64,000 bases of DNA from Bacteroidota bacterium (lineage in GTDB: Bacteria; Bacteroidota; Bacteroidia; Chitinophagales; Chitinophagaceae), in NCBI GenBank assembly GCA_016868455.1, contig VGGV01000006.1, forward strand, positions 62,001-126,000. The letters are read 5' to 3'. The translations under genes and the position numbers were made by a program. Shown one piece after another: positions 25,314-35,096 of this stretch. The first letter of the stretch is position 1, and each line of letters opens with the position of its first letter. The notes beneath the pieces were generated by a model, which searched no databases, was not told where the DNA came from, and worked only from the letters and a program-made list of their open reading frames with translations.

Positions 25314-26099
25314 ATGAAGAATCTGCCCAACCTCTCTGACCCTTTCTGGTTTTTTGCAGCCACCCTCATCATCTTTGCCATAGTGGTGGGCCGTTATTTT
25401 CTTATTTCTGGGTTATTCTACCTGGCTTTTTATGTTTGGCGCAAAGAGAAATGGGCAAAACGAAAACTCAACCAGCGGGAATATCCCCGCGGGCAGTTTC
25501 GTAAAGAAATAACCCGGAGCACCATCACCAGCATCCTGTTTGGCTTATCCGACGCTTTATTGCTGCTGCTATGGCAGCAAGGATATGCCAGAATATATGA
25601 AGATGTTCATGACTACCCTTTGTGGTGGATGCCCTTCAGTTTGCTGATTGCACTGGCGCTGCAGGAAACCTATTACTACTGGCTGCACCGCTGGATGCAT
25701 ATCCCCGGAATCTACCGGATCGTACACCAGTGGCATCATGAAAGCCATATAGCCTCACCGTGGACGGCTTTTTCCTTTCATCCCATCGAAGGTTTTATTC
25801 AGGCCATATTCCTGCCGCTGGTATTGCTTTTTCTGCCTATGAATGTTTGGGTGCTGGTTTTCATGCTGGTCATTATGTCGTTCAGCAGTGTGATCAATCA
25901 CCTCGATATTGAAATCTATCCCCGCTGGTTTGCCCGAATTCCCCTGTTACGGACGGTGATCGGGGCCACACATCATTCCCTGCACCACAAGCAATTTAAA
26001 TACAACTATGGACTATACTTTACCTGGTGGGATACCTGGCTGAAAACTGAAAGCCCGCTATTCAATCAGGTATTTGAAGAAAAAACAGGGCAAAAATAA
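25314..26099 (+). CDS. Sterol desaturase family (fatty acid hydroxylase superfamily) membrane protein
   Basis: This is an integral membrane diiron protein of 261 residues, with hydrophobic segments near 12-42, 78-118 and 155-185. It has the three histidine boxes of the superfamily: HRWMH, HQWHHESH and HHSLHH. Members hydroxylate or desaturate lipids or carotenoids using O2; the substrate here cannot be inferred. The ATG is four bases after a TACCTTGA element, which suggests an almost leaderless transcript. It is convergent with the crystallin-like pseudogene, whose end is two bases away. Confidence 0.9.
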   Translation: MKNLPNLSDPFWFFAATLIIFAIVVGRYFLISGLFYLAFYVWRKEKWAKRKLNQREYPRGQFRKEITRSTITSILFGLSDALLLLLWQQGYARIYEDVHDYPLWWMPFSLLIALALQETYYYWLHRWMHIPGIYRIVHQWHHESHIASPWTAFSFHPIEGFIQAIFLPLVLLFLPMNVWVLVFMLVIMSFSSVINHLDIEIYPRWFARIPLLRTVIGATHHSLHHKQFKYNYGLYFTWWDTWLKTESPLFNQVFEEKTGQK

Positions 26100-26101
26100 A
26101 T

Positions 26102-27301
26102 CTACCTGTCCCTGTACACAGCGATAGAGGAAGTTTTGTCACTCCATCCCGAAAGATAAAACCGGTTTTTTGATCCGGTGATGGTATAATTTTTACCGCC
26201 GAAATTTTCATTTTCATACAGCACTACCCGGTAGCCTGCGGGCACCTGCAGTGAGCTGAGTGCATTGTCCGGAAAACCGAGCATGGCCATATTGCTGTAA
26301 GTGCCCGGTAAAACTGCAGCAGATTGCCCTTTGTAATTCTCATCCACATAAATGATAACCTGCTGGTTGCTGCCCGGGGGGATTGTTGCCGTAATTACCT
26401 CCGTACCCTTTGTCTTCCACTACCAGGGATCCGATCCGGTCGTTCAGCGAATAGGAGAGGCAATTCTGATTTTCTGTAAGTGTATAGGAAGAGCCGGAAA
26501 GGTTTTCATTATTCACAAAAACTTTTACCCGAAGACTGGATGGTATTTCAACCGATGAAATATCATACCTGAAGAGCCCCAGTTTATCGCCCTGGTAATA
26601 GCCCGGGACCAGATGAATGCTGTTGCCCCGGAAATTACAGTCAGTATAAAATGCAGCAACTGCATTACCACCTCCGTAATTACCGCCACCATATCCACCA
26701 CCTGCCTGCCGGTATTCGATGACCAGTGATGTGATTCTGTCATTATAGATACTGCCCAGGCAGTTTTGGCTTTGCTCAAATGTGTAAGAGTATCCTGTTG
26801 CATTTTCACTGGCCGTGTACACTTTTACCTGCAGGTTGCCATAAATCATGAAGGAAGAAATATTTTCCCTTAATGAACCTAACTGTGCTGCTGTATAAGT
26901 ACCGGGCCCCAGGCTGCGGGAATAACCTTTGGAGTAACAGTCGTTGTAGAAAATAACATAATCATTGGGATTATATCCCGGGGGTAAGGTGCTTTCCACC
27001 ACTATTGAAGAAGCCATATCATTCCACTCATTATCCAGGCAGGTAACAGTAGAGGTAAATGTTTTTGATTTTCCTTTAAAGTCGTCGTGTTCATAAATAG
27101 TTATCCGCATACCGTTGGGTACCTAGAAACCGGATAAACGGTCGTTGTCAATTTTCATCTGGTAACCGCGGTAGTTGCCCGGCTCCAGGAAATAGGAGCG
27201 GCCCCGGTAATTGCAGTCCTCGTAAAGTGTTACATATTGCTGGGCCGATATGCTGGTAACAAAAAAGAAGATAACTCCGGCGAGAAGCAGTTTCGGTTGC
27301 A
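26102..27301 (-). pseudogene. Secreted beta/gamma-crystallin-like protein, broken
   Basis: Read across frames, the gene encodes a signal peptide (MQPKLLLAGVIFFFVTSISAQ) and four two-motif beta/gamma-crystallin units, each with patterns like YEDCNYRGRSYFLEPGNY and NDRIGSLVVED, joined by Gly/Tyr-rich linkers. A TAG at 27123-27125 replaces a codon after DNDRLSGF. A run of six G's (plus strand 26376-26381) shifts the frame before VIIYVDENYKG; five would restore it. Such proteins often bind calcium and sit outside the cell. The two independent lesions favour a pseudogene over a sequencing error. The track's two ORFs here are fragments. Confidence 0.82.
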
Positions 27302-27358
27302 TAAGGCTGATTTTAATGGTTCAGGAATAAAAAAGTTAGGCATTTTATACCGGTTTTC

Positions 27359-28015
27359 TTAAAACTTTACACATTCATTCAGCTCTTTTTCGGTGTATGA
27401 CAGGTTATATTGTTTCAGTACTTCATCCGGTACGCCATTCCACTGGTTTGGCTTGTTGCCGTTATAGCCCAGGTCTTTTACACCGATTTCTGATGTATAA
27501 AAGCCGGTGGCGGTTAAATCCCGCATCAGGCTGAAAAATTTTACGCCCTGGCTCATGCCCGGTTTTGCTTTTTGAGGATAGGCAATCTGGTCCACCAGTT
27601 CAGTTTGCTGTGCAGGGGCACAGTCTTTAAACGGCTTCTCATACTTCTTCAGGCATTGCATATCCAGCCACCGCAGCCCGCCCCGCAGGGGCACCTGGTG
27701 CTGGGGCATGTCTTTTACAATGAATTCAATGAACTCCGGCACTTTGGCATCGGAAGCGCTGCCGCTTATTTCATCTTTGGGAATGATGATATCTGCAAGA
27801 ATGGTAATGGTTGCCATTTCATGTTCCGTAAAGAATTTTTCTTTGGCAAGAATTTCTTTTTCATATTTCAGTTCATCAGGATTGCGGTCGAGATTGAACT
27901 TGGGTTCGCTTTTTGCAGCAGTTGTTTTTTTGTCATCGGTTTTACAGCCTGCGACCACTGCAGGAACAGATATTGCTCCTGTTGCTATTAGTTTAAGTGA
28001 TTCCCTTCTGTCCAT
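27359..28015 (-). CDS. Gluconate 2-dehydrogenase subunit 3 family protein
   Basis: The 218-residue protein starts with MDRRESLKLIATGAISVPAVV, a twin-arginine-like or lipoprotein signal (AGCK could be a lipobox), followed by a helical domain with EMATITILADIIIPKDE, characteristic of the small subunit of membrane-linked GMC dehydrogenases. It lies directly after the GMC oxidoreductase gene on the same strand and should form a complex with it in the periplasm. In characterised homologues the small subunit is needed for export or stability of the flavoprotein. The substrate is unknown. Confidence 0.88.
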   Translation of the reverse strand: MDRRESLKLIATGAISVPAVVAGCKTDDKKTTAAKSEPKFNLDRNPDELKYEKEILAKEKFFTEHEMATITILADIIIPKDEISGSASDAKVPEFIEFIVKDMPQHQVPLRGGLRWLDMQCLKKYEKPFKDCAPAQQTELVDQIAYPQKAKPGMSQGVKFFSLMRDLTATGFYTSEIGVKDLGYNGNKPNQWNGVPDEVLKQYNLSYTEKELNECVKF

Positions 28016-28021
28016 TTCCTT

Positions 28022-28088
28022 TCATTTGCGGGCTAAAGCCCAGTTTTTATTATCAGTATTTTTCTCTCCGCCCTGAAGGGCGGAGTTT
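28022..28088 (-). repeat. Double palindromic element between the GMC and subunit 3 genes
   Basis: GGGCTAAAGCCC and, 40 bases on, CTCCGCCCTgaAGGGCGGAG, each followed by T's, form two hairpins in the only gap of this operon. They could weaken read-through. The pair looks like a mobile palindromic element rather than a simple terminator. Confidence 0.6.
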
Positions 28089-29837
28089 TTAAAAATTTTG
28101 TTTCTTCATTTCATCAATAATATACTCCGAAGCCCGCATACTCAATGCCAGGATCGTCCAGGTGATATTTTTATCCGCCTGGCTCACAAAAGGTCCTCCG
28201 TCCACACAAAAAAGATTTTTGCAGTCATGCGCCTGGCACCATTTATTCAGTGCCGACCGTTTGGGATCATTGCCCATACGCACCGTGCCCGCCTCATGTA
28301 TAATTTCACCGGGTTTAGATAAGCCCCATTGGTTCTTCTCATCATCATCGCCTCCCCAGGTTATTACAGCGCCCATATTATGCATGATCTCCTTAAAAGT
28401 CTCCTTCATGTGCCTGGCCTGTTTTATTTCATGCTCACTCCATTTTACATTGAACTTTAAAACCGGAATGCCATATTTATCAACCGTGTTCGGGTCAATG
28501 GTGCAATAATTAGTTTCCAGCGGAATTGCTTCGCCGCGGCCGGCCATGCCCACACCACAACCAAAGAAGTAGCGATAATCCTCTTTTAACGAAGGGCCGT
28601 AGCCGCCGGCTTCTTTTTCCTTTCCATGCACTACATATTTCCCATTCAATCCTTCAATGCCCCAGCTAAAGCCATAGGAGGGCTGACTCATGCCGCCCCA
28701 GTATTCAATATGGTATCCGCGGGGAAAATCCAGTTTTTTATTATCCAGCCACCAGGGTGAGTAGATGTGCATGCCGCCCACTCCGTCTTCATTGTATCTT
28801 TTTCTGTCAAAGAGTTGGGGAAGTATGCCGCCGAGTGCTGCACCCGTTGAGTCATGGAGGTAACGGCCTACCGCATCACTGCTGTTGGCCAAACCATTTG
28901 GGTGACGTTGTGATTTTGAATTGAGCAGCAGCCTTGCACTTTCACAGGCGCTGGCCGCCAGGATCACCACTTTTCCTTCCACCTGGTATTCCATCGTATC
29001 CTCTTTATCGATGTAAGAAACACCTGTGGCAAGTCCTTCGCTGCTGGTCAGCACTTCTCTTGCCATGGCATTCGCCACTACATCGATATTGCCTGTTTTT
29101 ATAGCAGGATAGATGAGAACATTCGGAGAAGAAAAGTCGGCTTTGGCCATACTGCAGTTACGGTTACACTGTCCGCAGAAGAAACAGGCTCCCCGGCCTG
29201 CATCATTTTCTATGGCTTTGGTGAGAATGGATAAACGGGATGGAATGACTTTAACTCCCGCCTGTACCGCGGCATTTTTGATAAACAGTTCATGAAGCCT
29301 GGGTTTGGGTGGAGGAAGAAAATATCCGTCGGGATCATTTTCCAATCCTTCATTGGTGCCAAATACACCAATCAGTTTATCCACCCTGTCATAATATGGT
29401 TTGATGTCTTCATAACCTATGGGCCAGTCATCGCCAAGACCGTCAATGCTTCTTCTTTTAAAATCTTTCGGGCCGAAGCGGAGTGAAATTCTTCCCCAGT
29501 GATTGGTACGGCCGCCCAGCATACGGGCCCTCCACCACATCCAGTCGGTTCCGGGTTCTTGGGTAAAGGGTTCGCCTTCTACTGACCAGCCGCTGTAGCA
29601 GGCGTCAAAATCTCCAAAAGGCCTGATCTTAGTGCTGGCGCCGCGGCGGGGCGAATCCCAGGGGTTTTTTAACTGCGTAACATTTTTTTGCGGGTCATAC
29701 ATGTAACCGGCTTCCAGCAGGCAAACCTGTAACCCTGCTTTGGCAAGAATGTAAGCCGACATACCTCCACCGGCCCCGGAGCCAACTATTACAGCGTCGT
29801 ATTTCTTTGTTTGTGTTTTTATCTGAACTTCTCCCAT
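28089..29837 (-). CDS. GMC family oxidoreductase
   Basis: The FAD-dependent enzyme (582 residues) has the Rossmann motif DAVIVGSGAGGGMSAYILAK near residue 14, the acidic strand end LLEAG, and the C-terminal GMC block HEAGTVRMGND with FCVDGGPFVSQADKNITWTI, which positions the catalytic His. A four-cysteine cluster, CFFCGQCNRNC, in the middle is typical of the alcohol or sugar dehydrogenase branch that pairs with a gluconate-dehydrogenase subunit 3, encoded just downstream. There is no Sec signal, so export probably depends on the partner. The sugar or polyol substrate is not predictable. Confidence 0.92.
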   Translation of the reverse strand: MGEVQIKTQTKKYDAVIVGSGAGGGMSAYILAKAGLQVCLLEAGYMYDPQKNVTQLKNPWDSPRRGASTKIRPFGDFDACYSGWSVEGEPFTQEPGTDWMWWRARMLGGRTNHWGRISLRFGPKDFKRRSIDGLGDDWPIGYEDIKPYYDRVDKLIGVFGTNEGLENDPDGYFLPPPKPRLHELFIKNAAVQAGVKVIPSRLSILTKAIENDAGRGACFFCGQCNRNCSMAKADFSSPNVLIYPAIKTGNIDVVANAMAREVLTSSEGLATGVSYIDKEDTMEYQVEGKVVILAASACESARLLLNSKSQRHPNGLANSSDAVGRYLHDSTGAALGGILPQLFDRKRYNEDGVGGMHIYSPWWLDNKKLDFPRGYHIEYWGGMSQPSYGFSWGIEGLNGKYVVHGKEKEAGGYGPSLKEDYRYFFGCGVGMAGRGEAIPLETNYCTIDPNTVDKYGIPVLKFNVKWSEHEIKQARHMKETFKEIMHNMGAVITWGGDDDEKNQWGLSKPGEIIHEAGTVRMGNDPKRSALNKWCQAHDCKNLFCVDGGPFVSQADKNITWTILALSMRASEYIIDEMKKQNF

Positions 29838-29959
29838 AAGTCGCCAGTCATTTAATAATTGCCCGACAATTTACTGGATTGCGATTTTACAACGCTGATT
29901 ATTCATAGAAATTTCTTCACAATGCCGTTCTGTATCTTTAAGCCGCAAAGTTGACTAAC

Positions 29960-30573
29960 ATGAAGAAAGCAATGATGATTTTCAGTTTTATACTGCATTT
30001 GTTTTCCGGGAAGGCACAACATGATGAGTTTGCCAAGTACCCGGTGTATGCGGGGAATGACCTTGGAGTTATTTATTCGCCCAGGCAATCCGTTTTCCGG
30101 ATATGGGCGCCTGATGCCATTGCTGCAAGCCTGCACCTTTATCCGGATGCCCATAGTCCCAATTTTTCAGAAGTGTTCCCGATGACAAAAGATACGAACG
30201 GAACCTGGGTGTTTGTGTGACCGGGTGATCACAAGGGGGCGTTATATGCTTTTTCTGTTGTTCATAAAGACCTGAAACAATCCGACCTTGTACCTGACCC
30301 CTATGCAAAAGCAGTGACCGTAAATGGTAAAAGGGCTGTGGTAATTGAAATGAAAAGAAACCAACCCGGCAGGATGGCAGGCCGACAAAAACCCGGCATT
30401 TGGCAATAAAACGGATGCGGTGATTTATGAACTGCATGTAAGAGATGCCAGCATTGCAGCCGGTTCGGGCATAAAAAATAAAGGGAAGTTTTTGGGACTG
30501 ACTGAAACAGGAACTAAAAATGCAGCAGGCTTATCAACCGGGCTTGATCATTTAAAAGAGCTCGGGGTAACCC
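29960..30573 (+). pseudogene. Type I pullulanase (GH13), truncated and broken
   Basis: The first frame has a signal peptide and the pullulanase N-terminal domain (GVIYSPRQSVFRIWAPDA). It is cut by a TGA at 30218-30220, after which the same frame continues with PGDHKGALYAFSVV and VPDPYAKAVTVNGKRAVV. A single-base shift near 30355 then moves the frame to NPAGWQADKNPAFGNKTDA, followed by VIYELHVRDASIA and GLTETGTKNAAGLSTGLDHL. Homology ends at LGVTH, before the catalytic barrel, and the next bases are the 3' end of the opposite gene. Three independent lesions make this a clear pseudogene. The intact enzyme would cut alpha-1,6 bonds in pullulan or glycogen. Confidence 0.9.
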
Positions 30574-30597
30574 ATACCGGATACGATAATTATTGTT

Positions 30598-30855
30598 TCA
30601 CTCTTCGTTCTGGCTTTCCACCCTTTTTCCAATAAGATAACCTGCAGCACCGCCTGCCAGTAAACCGATAACAAGCCAAAGCATGCTGCCTGGTGTGGCA
30701 AAATAACCAATTGCAAAGCCCAGCACAGCTCCGGAGATGGTGAAGACGGAAGTTGCCCTTCCTTTTCCTTTTGTTGGTGAAACAGAAGTGTCATGGCTTT
30801 GCCTGAACTGCCTGACATGTGTTTTATGCTTCTTGCGATGGTGTGACCGGGCCAT
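30598..30855 (-). CDS. Small glycine-zipper membrane protein
   Basis: The 85-residue protein has a very basic N-terminus (ARSHHRKKHKTHVRQFRQ), a Ser/Thr/Lys spacer, then two glycine-rich hydrophobic segments (about 40-55 and 59-76) with ISGAVLGFAIGYFATPG and GLLAGGAAGYLIGKRVES. I recognise no named family; glycine-zipper inner-membrane proteins look like this. It sits between the pullulanase pseudogene and a small lipoprotein gene. Its 3' end replaced the end of the pullulanase gene, so a deletion brought them together. Confidence 0.6.
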   Translation of the reverse strand: MARSHHRKKHKTHVRQFRQSHDTSVSPTKGKGRATSVFTISGAVLGFAIGYFATPGSMLWLVIGLLAGGAAGYLIGKRVESQNEE

Positions 30856-31034
30856 TTTTTATTTGAAATTACAAAAACAGTGAATTATAAGCACAATGAA
30901 TATTTTTTATCAAAACCAGTCATAAAATTCACGGAAGGCGCTATAATTTTTTTTAACAGTTACAGGCGGTTACATCTCTTTTTCATGTGGTTACTCATTA
31001 CCGTAACCAGATTTCTATAACTAATGAACCAGTC

Positions 31035-31508
31035 ATGAAAATCTCCGTATTGTTCGCCGCCCTGGCATTCGTTTCTTTTTCCGCCTGCACCAAATCATCA
31101 ATAGATGATATTAACAAAAGCGGAACCGTAAATATAGTTTCTGCTGCAGCCGTGCCGGCTGCAACAACTACCGCCTTTTCCAATGACTTCAGCGGGGCAA
31201 CCGCTATGGAATGGCAAAAGAACAGCAGCAGCAGTTTTACGGTTCAGTTTAACCATAGCAGCCAGCGCCACAGCGCAGGATATGACGATAATGGCCACCG
31301 TTCATCTCACTCCGTTATTTGTACAGACGGCCCCGTGCCCCAGGCCGTACTGGATGTATTCCGCCAAAATTTTCCTGGTGATAATGTGTATGAGTGGAAA
31401 TTGCGCAATGACGGTACCTGGAGGGCGCATATCATGAGGGGAAGCACAAAATATGAAGCCACTTTTTCTGCCACAGGCTCATTACTGAAATTTGAAAGAT
31501 CGGCATAA
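31035..31508 (+). CDS. Small lipoprotein, PepSY-like
   Basis: The ATG at 31035 gives a lipoprotein signal (KISVLFAALAFVSFSAC) and a 157-residue protein. A Ser/Ala-rich middle precedes a domain with VPQAVLDVFRQNFPGDNVYEWKLRNDGTWRAHI, the beta-alpha pattern of PepSY-like putative periplasmic proteins of Bacteroidota, which occur widely as small secreted binding proteins. The track start at 30987 would place 16 residues before the signal and is rejected. A strong terminator follows, so it is monocistronic. Confidence 0.75.
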   Translation: MKISVLFAALAFVSFSACTKSSIDDINKSGTVNIVSAAAVPAATTTAFSNDFSGATAMEWQKNSSSSFTVQFNHSSQRHSAGYDDNGHRSSHSVICTDGPVPQAVLDVFRQNFPGDNVYEWKLRNDGTWRAHIMRGSTKYEATFSATGSLLKFERSA

Positions 31509-31530
31509 GATTTACTTTTGATTTTAACAA

Positions 31531-31559
31531 AGGCCGCCGTAACAGATGGGCGGCTTTTT
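31531..31559 (+). terminator. Terminator of the PepSY-like gene
   Basis: GCCGCC and GGCGGC form a stem around a 10-nt loop, followed by TTTTT. Confidence 0.88.
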
Positions 31560-31598
31560 GTTTGATATGTATCATGATTCGCTACTCTGCGGACTTCT

Positions 31599-31606
31599 TA
31601 TCTTTG
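31599..31606 (+). promoter_or_regulatory. -7 element of the thiolase gene
   Basis: TATCTTTG is an exact TAnnTTTG match, 21 bases before the thiolase ATG. The -33 box is not obvious. Confidence 0.5.
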
Positions 31607-31627
31607 CGGCGCTAATTCAAATGCAAT

Positions 31628-32809
31628 ATGAAAGAAGTAGTGATTATTTCCGCAGTCCGCACCCCGATGGGCAGTTTCGGCGGCAGTTTAAAGGCATTAT
31701 CCGCAACACAATTAGGCGCACTGGCCATAAAGGCCGCTGTAGAAAAAGCGGGCATTAAGCCCGGGCAGGTTCAGGATGTATTGATGGGCTGTGTGTTGCA
31801 GGCTAACCTGGGACAGGCGCCGGCAAGACAAGCAGCCAAATTTGCAGGCTTGCCCGACGATGTTAATTGCACCACAGTAAATAAAGTTTGCGCCAGTGGT
31901 ATGAAATCCGTTGCCATGGCTGCTCAGAGCATTATGCTGGGTGATGCAGATATTGTGGTAGCGGGTGGCATGGAGAGCATGAGCAATGTGCCCTATTACA
32001 GCCCCCTGCTACGCTGGGGGAATAAATATGGCGATGTAATACTGATTGATGGGCTGGCCAAAGACGGCCTGACAGATGTGTACGATGGCAAAGCCATGGG
32101 TAATGCTGCGGAACTTTGTGCAAAAACATGCGGCATCAGCCGGGAAGAGCAGGATGCCTTTGCCATTGAAAGTTATAAGCGCAGCCAGGCAGCATGGGAT
32201 GATGGCCGGTTTGCCAATGAGGTGGTACCGGTGGAAATACCACAGCGTAAAGGTGACCCGGTTGTTATTTCCAAAGATGAAGAACCTTTCAATGTAATGT
32301 TTGATAAAATTCCTTCGCTGAACCCGGCTTTTCAGAAAGACGGAACCGTGACAGCCGCCAATGCCAGCACCATGAATGATGGCGCTGCCGCTCTTGTATT
32401 GATGAGTGCTGATAAAGCAAAGGAACTCGGGTTAAAACCCATTGCCGGAATAAAATCTTATGCCGATGCAGAGCAGGCCCCGGAATGGTTTACCACTACT
32501 CCTTCTCTCGCAGTTCCCAAAGCCGTAGCCAAAGCAGGTTTGAAAATGGAAGACATTTCTTACTGGGAGCTAAACGAAGCATTTTCTGTTGTAGGCATTG
32601 AGAATACAAGAAGGATGAAACTGGATCCTGCCAAAGTGAATGTACATGGCGGCGCAGTCTCACTGGGGCACCCATTGGGCTGCAGCGGCGCCAGAATTAT
32701 TGTTAGCCTTATCAATGTACTGAAGGCCAACAGCGGCAAGTATGGTGCTGCAGGCATATGTAATGGTGGCGGAGGAGCTTCGGCAATGGTGATAGAGAAT
32801 GCTGGATGA
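31628..32809 (+). CDS. Acetyl-CoA C-acyltransferase (thiolase)
   Basis: The 393-residue enzyme has the thiolase features in order: N-terminal [20 protein letters not shown], active-site [20 protein letters not shown] (nucleophilic Cys in VCASG), the [19 protein letters not shown] block (active-site His), and [15 protein letters not shown] with the second catalytic Cys. It fits acetoacetyl-CoA thiolase better than long-chain thiolase by length and sequence. It could make acetyl-CoA from acetoacetyl-CoA, which links it functionally, not positionally, to the HMG-CoA lyase at 6456. It is monocistronic with its own -7 element. Confidence 0.95.
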   Translation: MKEVVIISAVRTPMGSFGGSLKALSATQLGALAIKAAVEKAGIKPGQVQDVLMGCVLQANLGQAPARQAAKFAGLPDDVNCTTVNKVCASGMKSVAMAAQSIMLGDADIVVAGGMESMSNVPYYSPLLRWGNKYGDVILIDGLAKDGLTDVYDGKAMGNAAELCAKTCGISREEQDAFAIESYKRSQAAWDDGRFANEVVPVEIPQRKGDPVVISKDEEPFNVMFDKIPSLNPAFQKDGTVTAANASTMNDGAAALVLMSADKAKELGLKPIAGIKSYADAEQAPEWFTTTPSLAVPKAVAKAGLKMEDISYWELNEAFSVVGIENTRRMKLDPAKVNVHGGAVSLGHPLGCSGARIIVSLINVLKANSGKYGAAGICNGGGGASAMVIENAG

Positions 32810-32849
32810 TGAATGTTGAATTGTGGTGTATAGGGCAGAAGCTTTCTTT

Positions 32850-33340
32850 TTATAGCCAACGCCGTGTTTTCTTTTTGTAATTCCTGTATTCTTCCCCAAA
32901 CTTTTCTTCAAGATGCGGCTCTTCAATAAAAATAACTACCATTGTAAAAATGACATAAAGGGCAAATGCATACCAAAGTAAATTTGAATATTGAAAATAT
33001 AATCCCTGTCCTGCTACGGTTGTTATTACACCCACATACATAGGATTTCTTGAATACTTGTATAAACCCGTTGAAATCATTTTTACTGGTTCTTCACCGA
33101 TAATAAAACCGATAAACTTCGTGAACCAGATAGCTGGGGTACCCTTCCCCCGGATTAAAAAAGAAAGGAAAGTGATCAGATAAATAAGAATACCGATACA
33201 GATTACCGGAAGCCCTGTCAGTGAAATTGCTCGATGTTCAGGTCGGGCAAACGGTTTCGCATAAATAAATAAGGAACATAGCCTGCAACCATTCCAGGGA
33301 CTAATACCGTGAAAAAAATACCTTGTATCCAGAGTAGCAT
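32850..33340 (-). pseudogene. Isoprenylcysteine carboxyl methyltransferase-family protein, frameshifted
   Basis: Starting at the ATG at 33338-33340 the frame reads LLWIQGIFFTVLVPGMVAG, a membrane segment, then stops after about 40 codons. A shifted frame continues with FARPEHRAISLTGLP, further membrane segments (VICIGILIYLITFLSFLI) and the conserved methyltransferase core STGLYKYSRNPMYVG and EEPHLEEKFGEEYRNYKKK. The frame change falls near 33250-33280, in a TTATTTATTTATGCG run. Intact members are membrane methyltransferases of about 160 residues. The track ORF of 76 residues is only the C-terminal half. Confidence 0.8.
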
Positions 33341-33372
33341 TTGTATCTGTTCGGTGTTAAGTTACTACATGA

Positions 33373-33826
33373 ATGAAAATTAAAAAAACCTCTGCGATCT
33401 GAAGGTGGTTTTAAATAATTTGCATCTCTTATTTGGAACACAGTTCAGCCGTGAAAAACTGATGGCTGAAGTGGGCGAAGAGGGCAATATCTTTTTACTG
33501 GCTTTTGCAGATGATGAGCCGGCAGGTTATGCCAAACTCAGGGACGGAATAAATCATTCCGAGCTGGCTGGCAGGGCTGCCATTGAAATTGCAAGAATTT
33601 ATGCTGCCGCCTCTTTCATTGGCAAAGGCGTAGCCAGCGCCCTGATTCAAAAATGTATTGATGCGGCCCAGGAGATGGGAAAAGAAGTTATCTGGCTGGG
33701 TGTATGGGAAAAAATCAAAGTGCCATAGACTTTTACATCCGCTGGGGTTTTGAAAAATCCGGCACACATGTTTTCCTGCTTGGCGATGACCCGCAAACCG
33801 ACTGGCTGATGAAAAAGGGATTATAA
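33373..33826 (+). pseudogene. GNAT-family acetyltransferase, broken
   Basis: The probable original start (ATG 33373, KIKKTSAI) ends in a TGA after nine codons, and the usual N-terminal helices are missing. The frame from 33405 has acetyltransferase-like sequence: IFLLAFADDEPAGYAKLRD, then the acetyl-CoA loop as ARIYAAASFIGKGVASALIQ. A frameshift near 33715 separates it from the final IDFYIRWGFEKSGTHVFLLG, which is the normal GNAT C-terminus. At least two lesions and a deletion are present, so the enzyme cannot be made intact. Confidence 0.82.
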
Positions 33827-33861
33827 AACCGGTTGTTGCATCAATTTTTTTAAATTGCTGT

Positions 33862-34280
33862 ATGATGTTGCCTTTCCGGAAAATCCTTTACCTCCTTTGC
33901 TGCTTACTGGCCAGCGCCCTGTATTCGTTTGCCCAGACAAGGGATAAAAACGTAACCATTCGTATTCTACAGGATGAAAATGTTTATACTCCGGATGAAA
34001 AGCAGGGCAGCATAACATTACAAAAGAAAACCTTTAAAATACAGGTGCTGCTGCAGAACATTGAGGGTATATATGCTTTTGCAAGCTTTCGGGACTCTTT
34101 GTACAATCTTCCTGACAATAAACCGGTTCCGGGATTTGACCTCATGCCTGTAATGACCATGGCTGAAGAAGAGTTTAACAAAGAAAAAGAGCTGATTTTG
34201 GATGATGAGGGATGGGCATACTGGTTTTTTAAGCCCGAATTATCCTGGAACTGAAAATTGAATGGAAAGAGGAAGATTAA
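33862..34280 (+). pseudogene. Secreted hypothetical protein, copy 1 of a decayed tandem pair
   Basis: The gene has a signal peptide (LLCCLLASALYSFAQ) followed by a domain alignable with the next gene: TLQKKTFKIQVLLQNIEGIYAFASFRDSLY and DDEGWAYWFFKP. It then jumps, with a frame change, to a short tail ILELKIEWKEED, matching the C-terminus of copy 2 (RRKIRIEWFDEL). An internal deletion of about 60 codons is inferred from that comparison. I do not recognise the family. The 393-base track ORF is the in-frame part only. Confidence 0.7.
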
Positions 34281-34311
34281 ATATCATGTACCTTTGGCTT
34301 TAATTCTTGCA

Positions 34312-34912
34312 ATGAAGCATCCCTACTTTATCCTGGTTCTGGCATTTCTTTTATGCGTTCCGGTTGCGGCATTTTCGCAAAAACAGCAGGTATTGATAAG
34401 GATTGTACAGGAAGAATCATCCCTTCTCGGAGAATTTCAGACAAATATTGTGCTGGAAAGAAAACCTTTCAAATTTCAAATTATGCTGAAAAATGTGGAA
34501 GGGATTTATGTTTTTGCAAGCATCCGTGATTCGGTGTACAGGTTTACCGAAACCAGCGTTATCCAGGATTTTCCTTATATAAAATTACTTGAACTCAGGG
34601 ATGAAGATGTATATAATACCAATAAAGAACTTAATATCAGCGAAACCGGCTGGTCGTACTGGTTTTATAAACCGGAACCCGAACTTCATGCATTTAACCG
34701 GAAAATAATTCCTTTGGACAGCGGTCGTATCGTATGCAAAGGCTATCCGTCAATTATTTGATTTGTCTGATAACAAAGTGATGAGGCTCCGGGAGGTTAA
34801 AAAACCGCTTTATCTTTTCTTTGTGGCAGTATCGGAGTATGATGCTAATGGCAAACCGGTAAAAGAACTTATGCGCCGCAAAATAAGAATTGAGTGGTTC
34901 GATGAATTGTAA
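34312..34912 (+). pseudogene. Secreted hypothetical protein, copy 2 of the tandem pair, frameshifted
   Basis: From the ATG at 34312 the product has a signal peptide (FLLCVPVAAFSQ) and the same domain as copy 1 (ERKPFKFQIMLKNVEGIYVF; SETGWSYWFYKPEPE). Around 34722 a one-base shift ends the frame (GRIVCKGYPSII), while the next frame continues coherently as VVSYAKAIRQLFDLSDNKVM, then KPLYLFFVAVSEYDANGKP and RRKIRIEWFDEL before its stop. The lesion looks like a single-base indel, so this copy may have been inactivated recently. The track start at 34258 precedes the signal and is rejected. Confidence 0.75.
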
Positions 34913-35096
34913 AGTTACAGGTCCTTATCGTAAAATCCCGGATGCTGAAAAGTAGTTTTCTTTTTTCGTATTTACACTAAATCTCCTGAAGCAGCGTTTT
35001 AAATCACCAGCAGTAACCTCCTGCGGGCAGTCGAACCGGGATGCTGTGCCTGCAGGATATGGACTATGCCATATTTATTAAATCTAAAATCCTATT

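Noticed and set aside
31546-31758. 70-residue plus-strand ORF before the thiolase
   Set aside because: It spans a terminator and promoter and overlaps the thiolase in another frame.
34312-34912. Programmed ribosomal frameshifting
   Set aside because: I see no slippery heptamer with a downstream structure at the shift, and neighbouring genes are broken by unrelated lesions.
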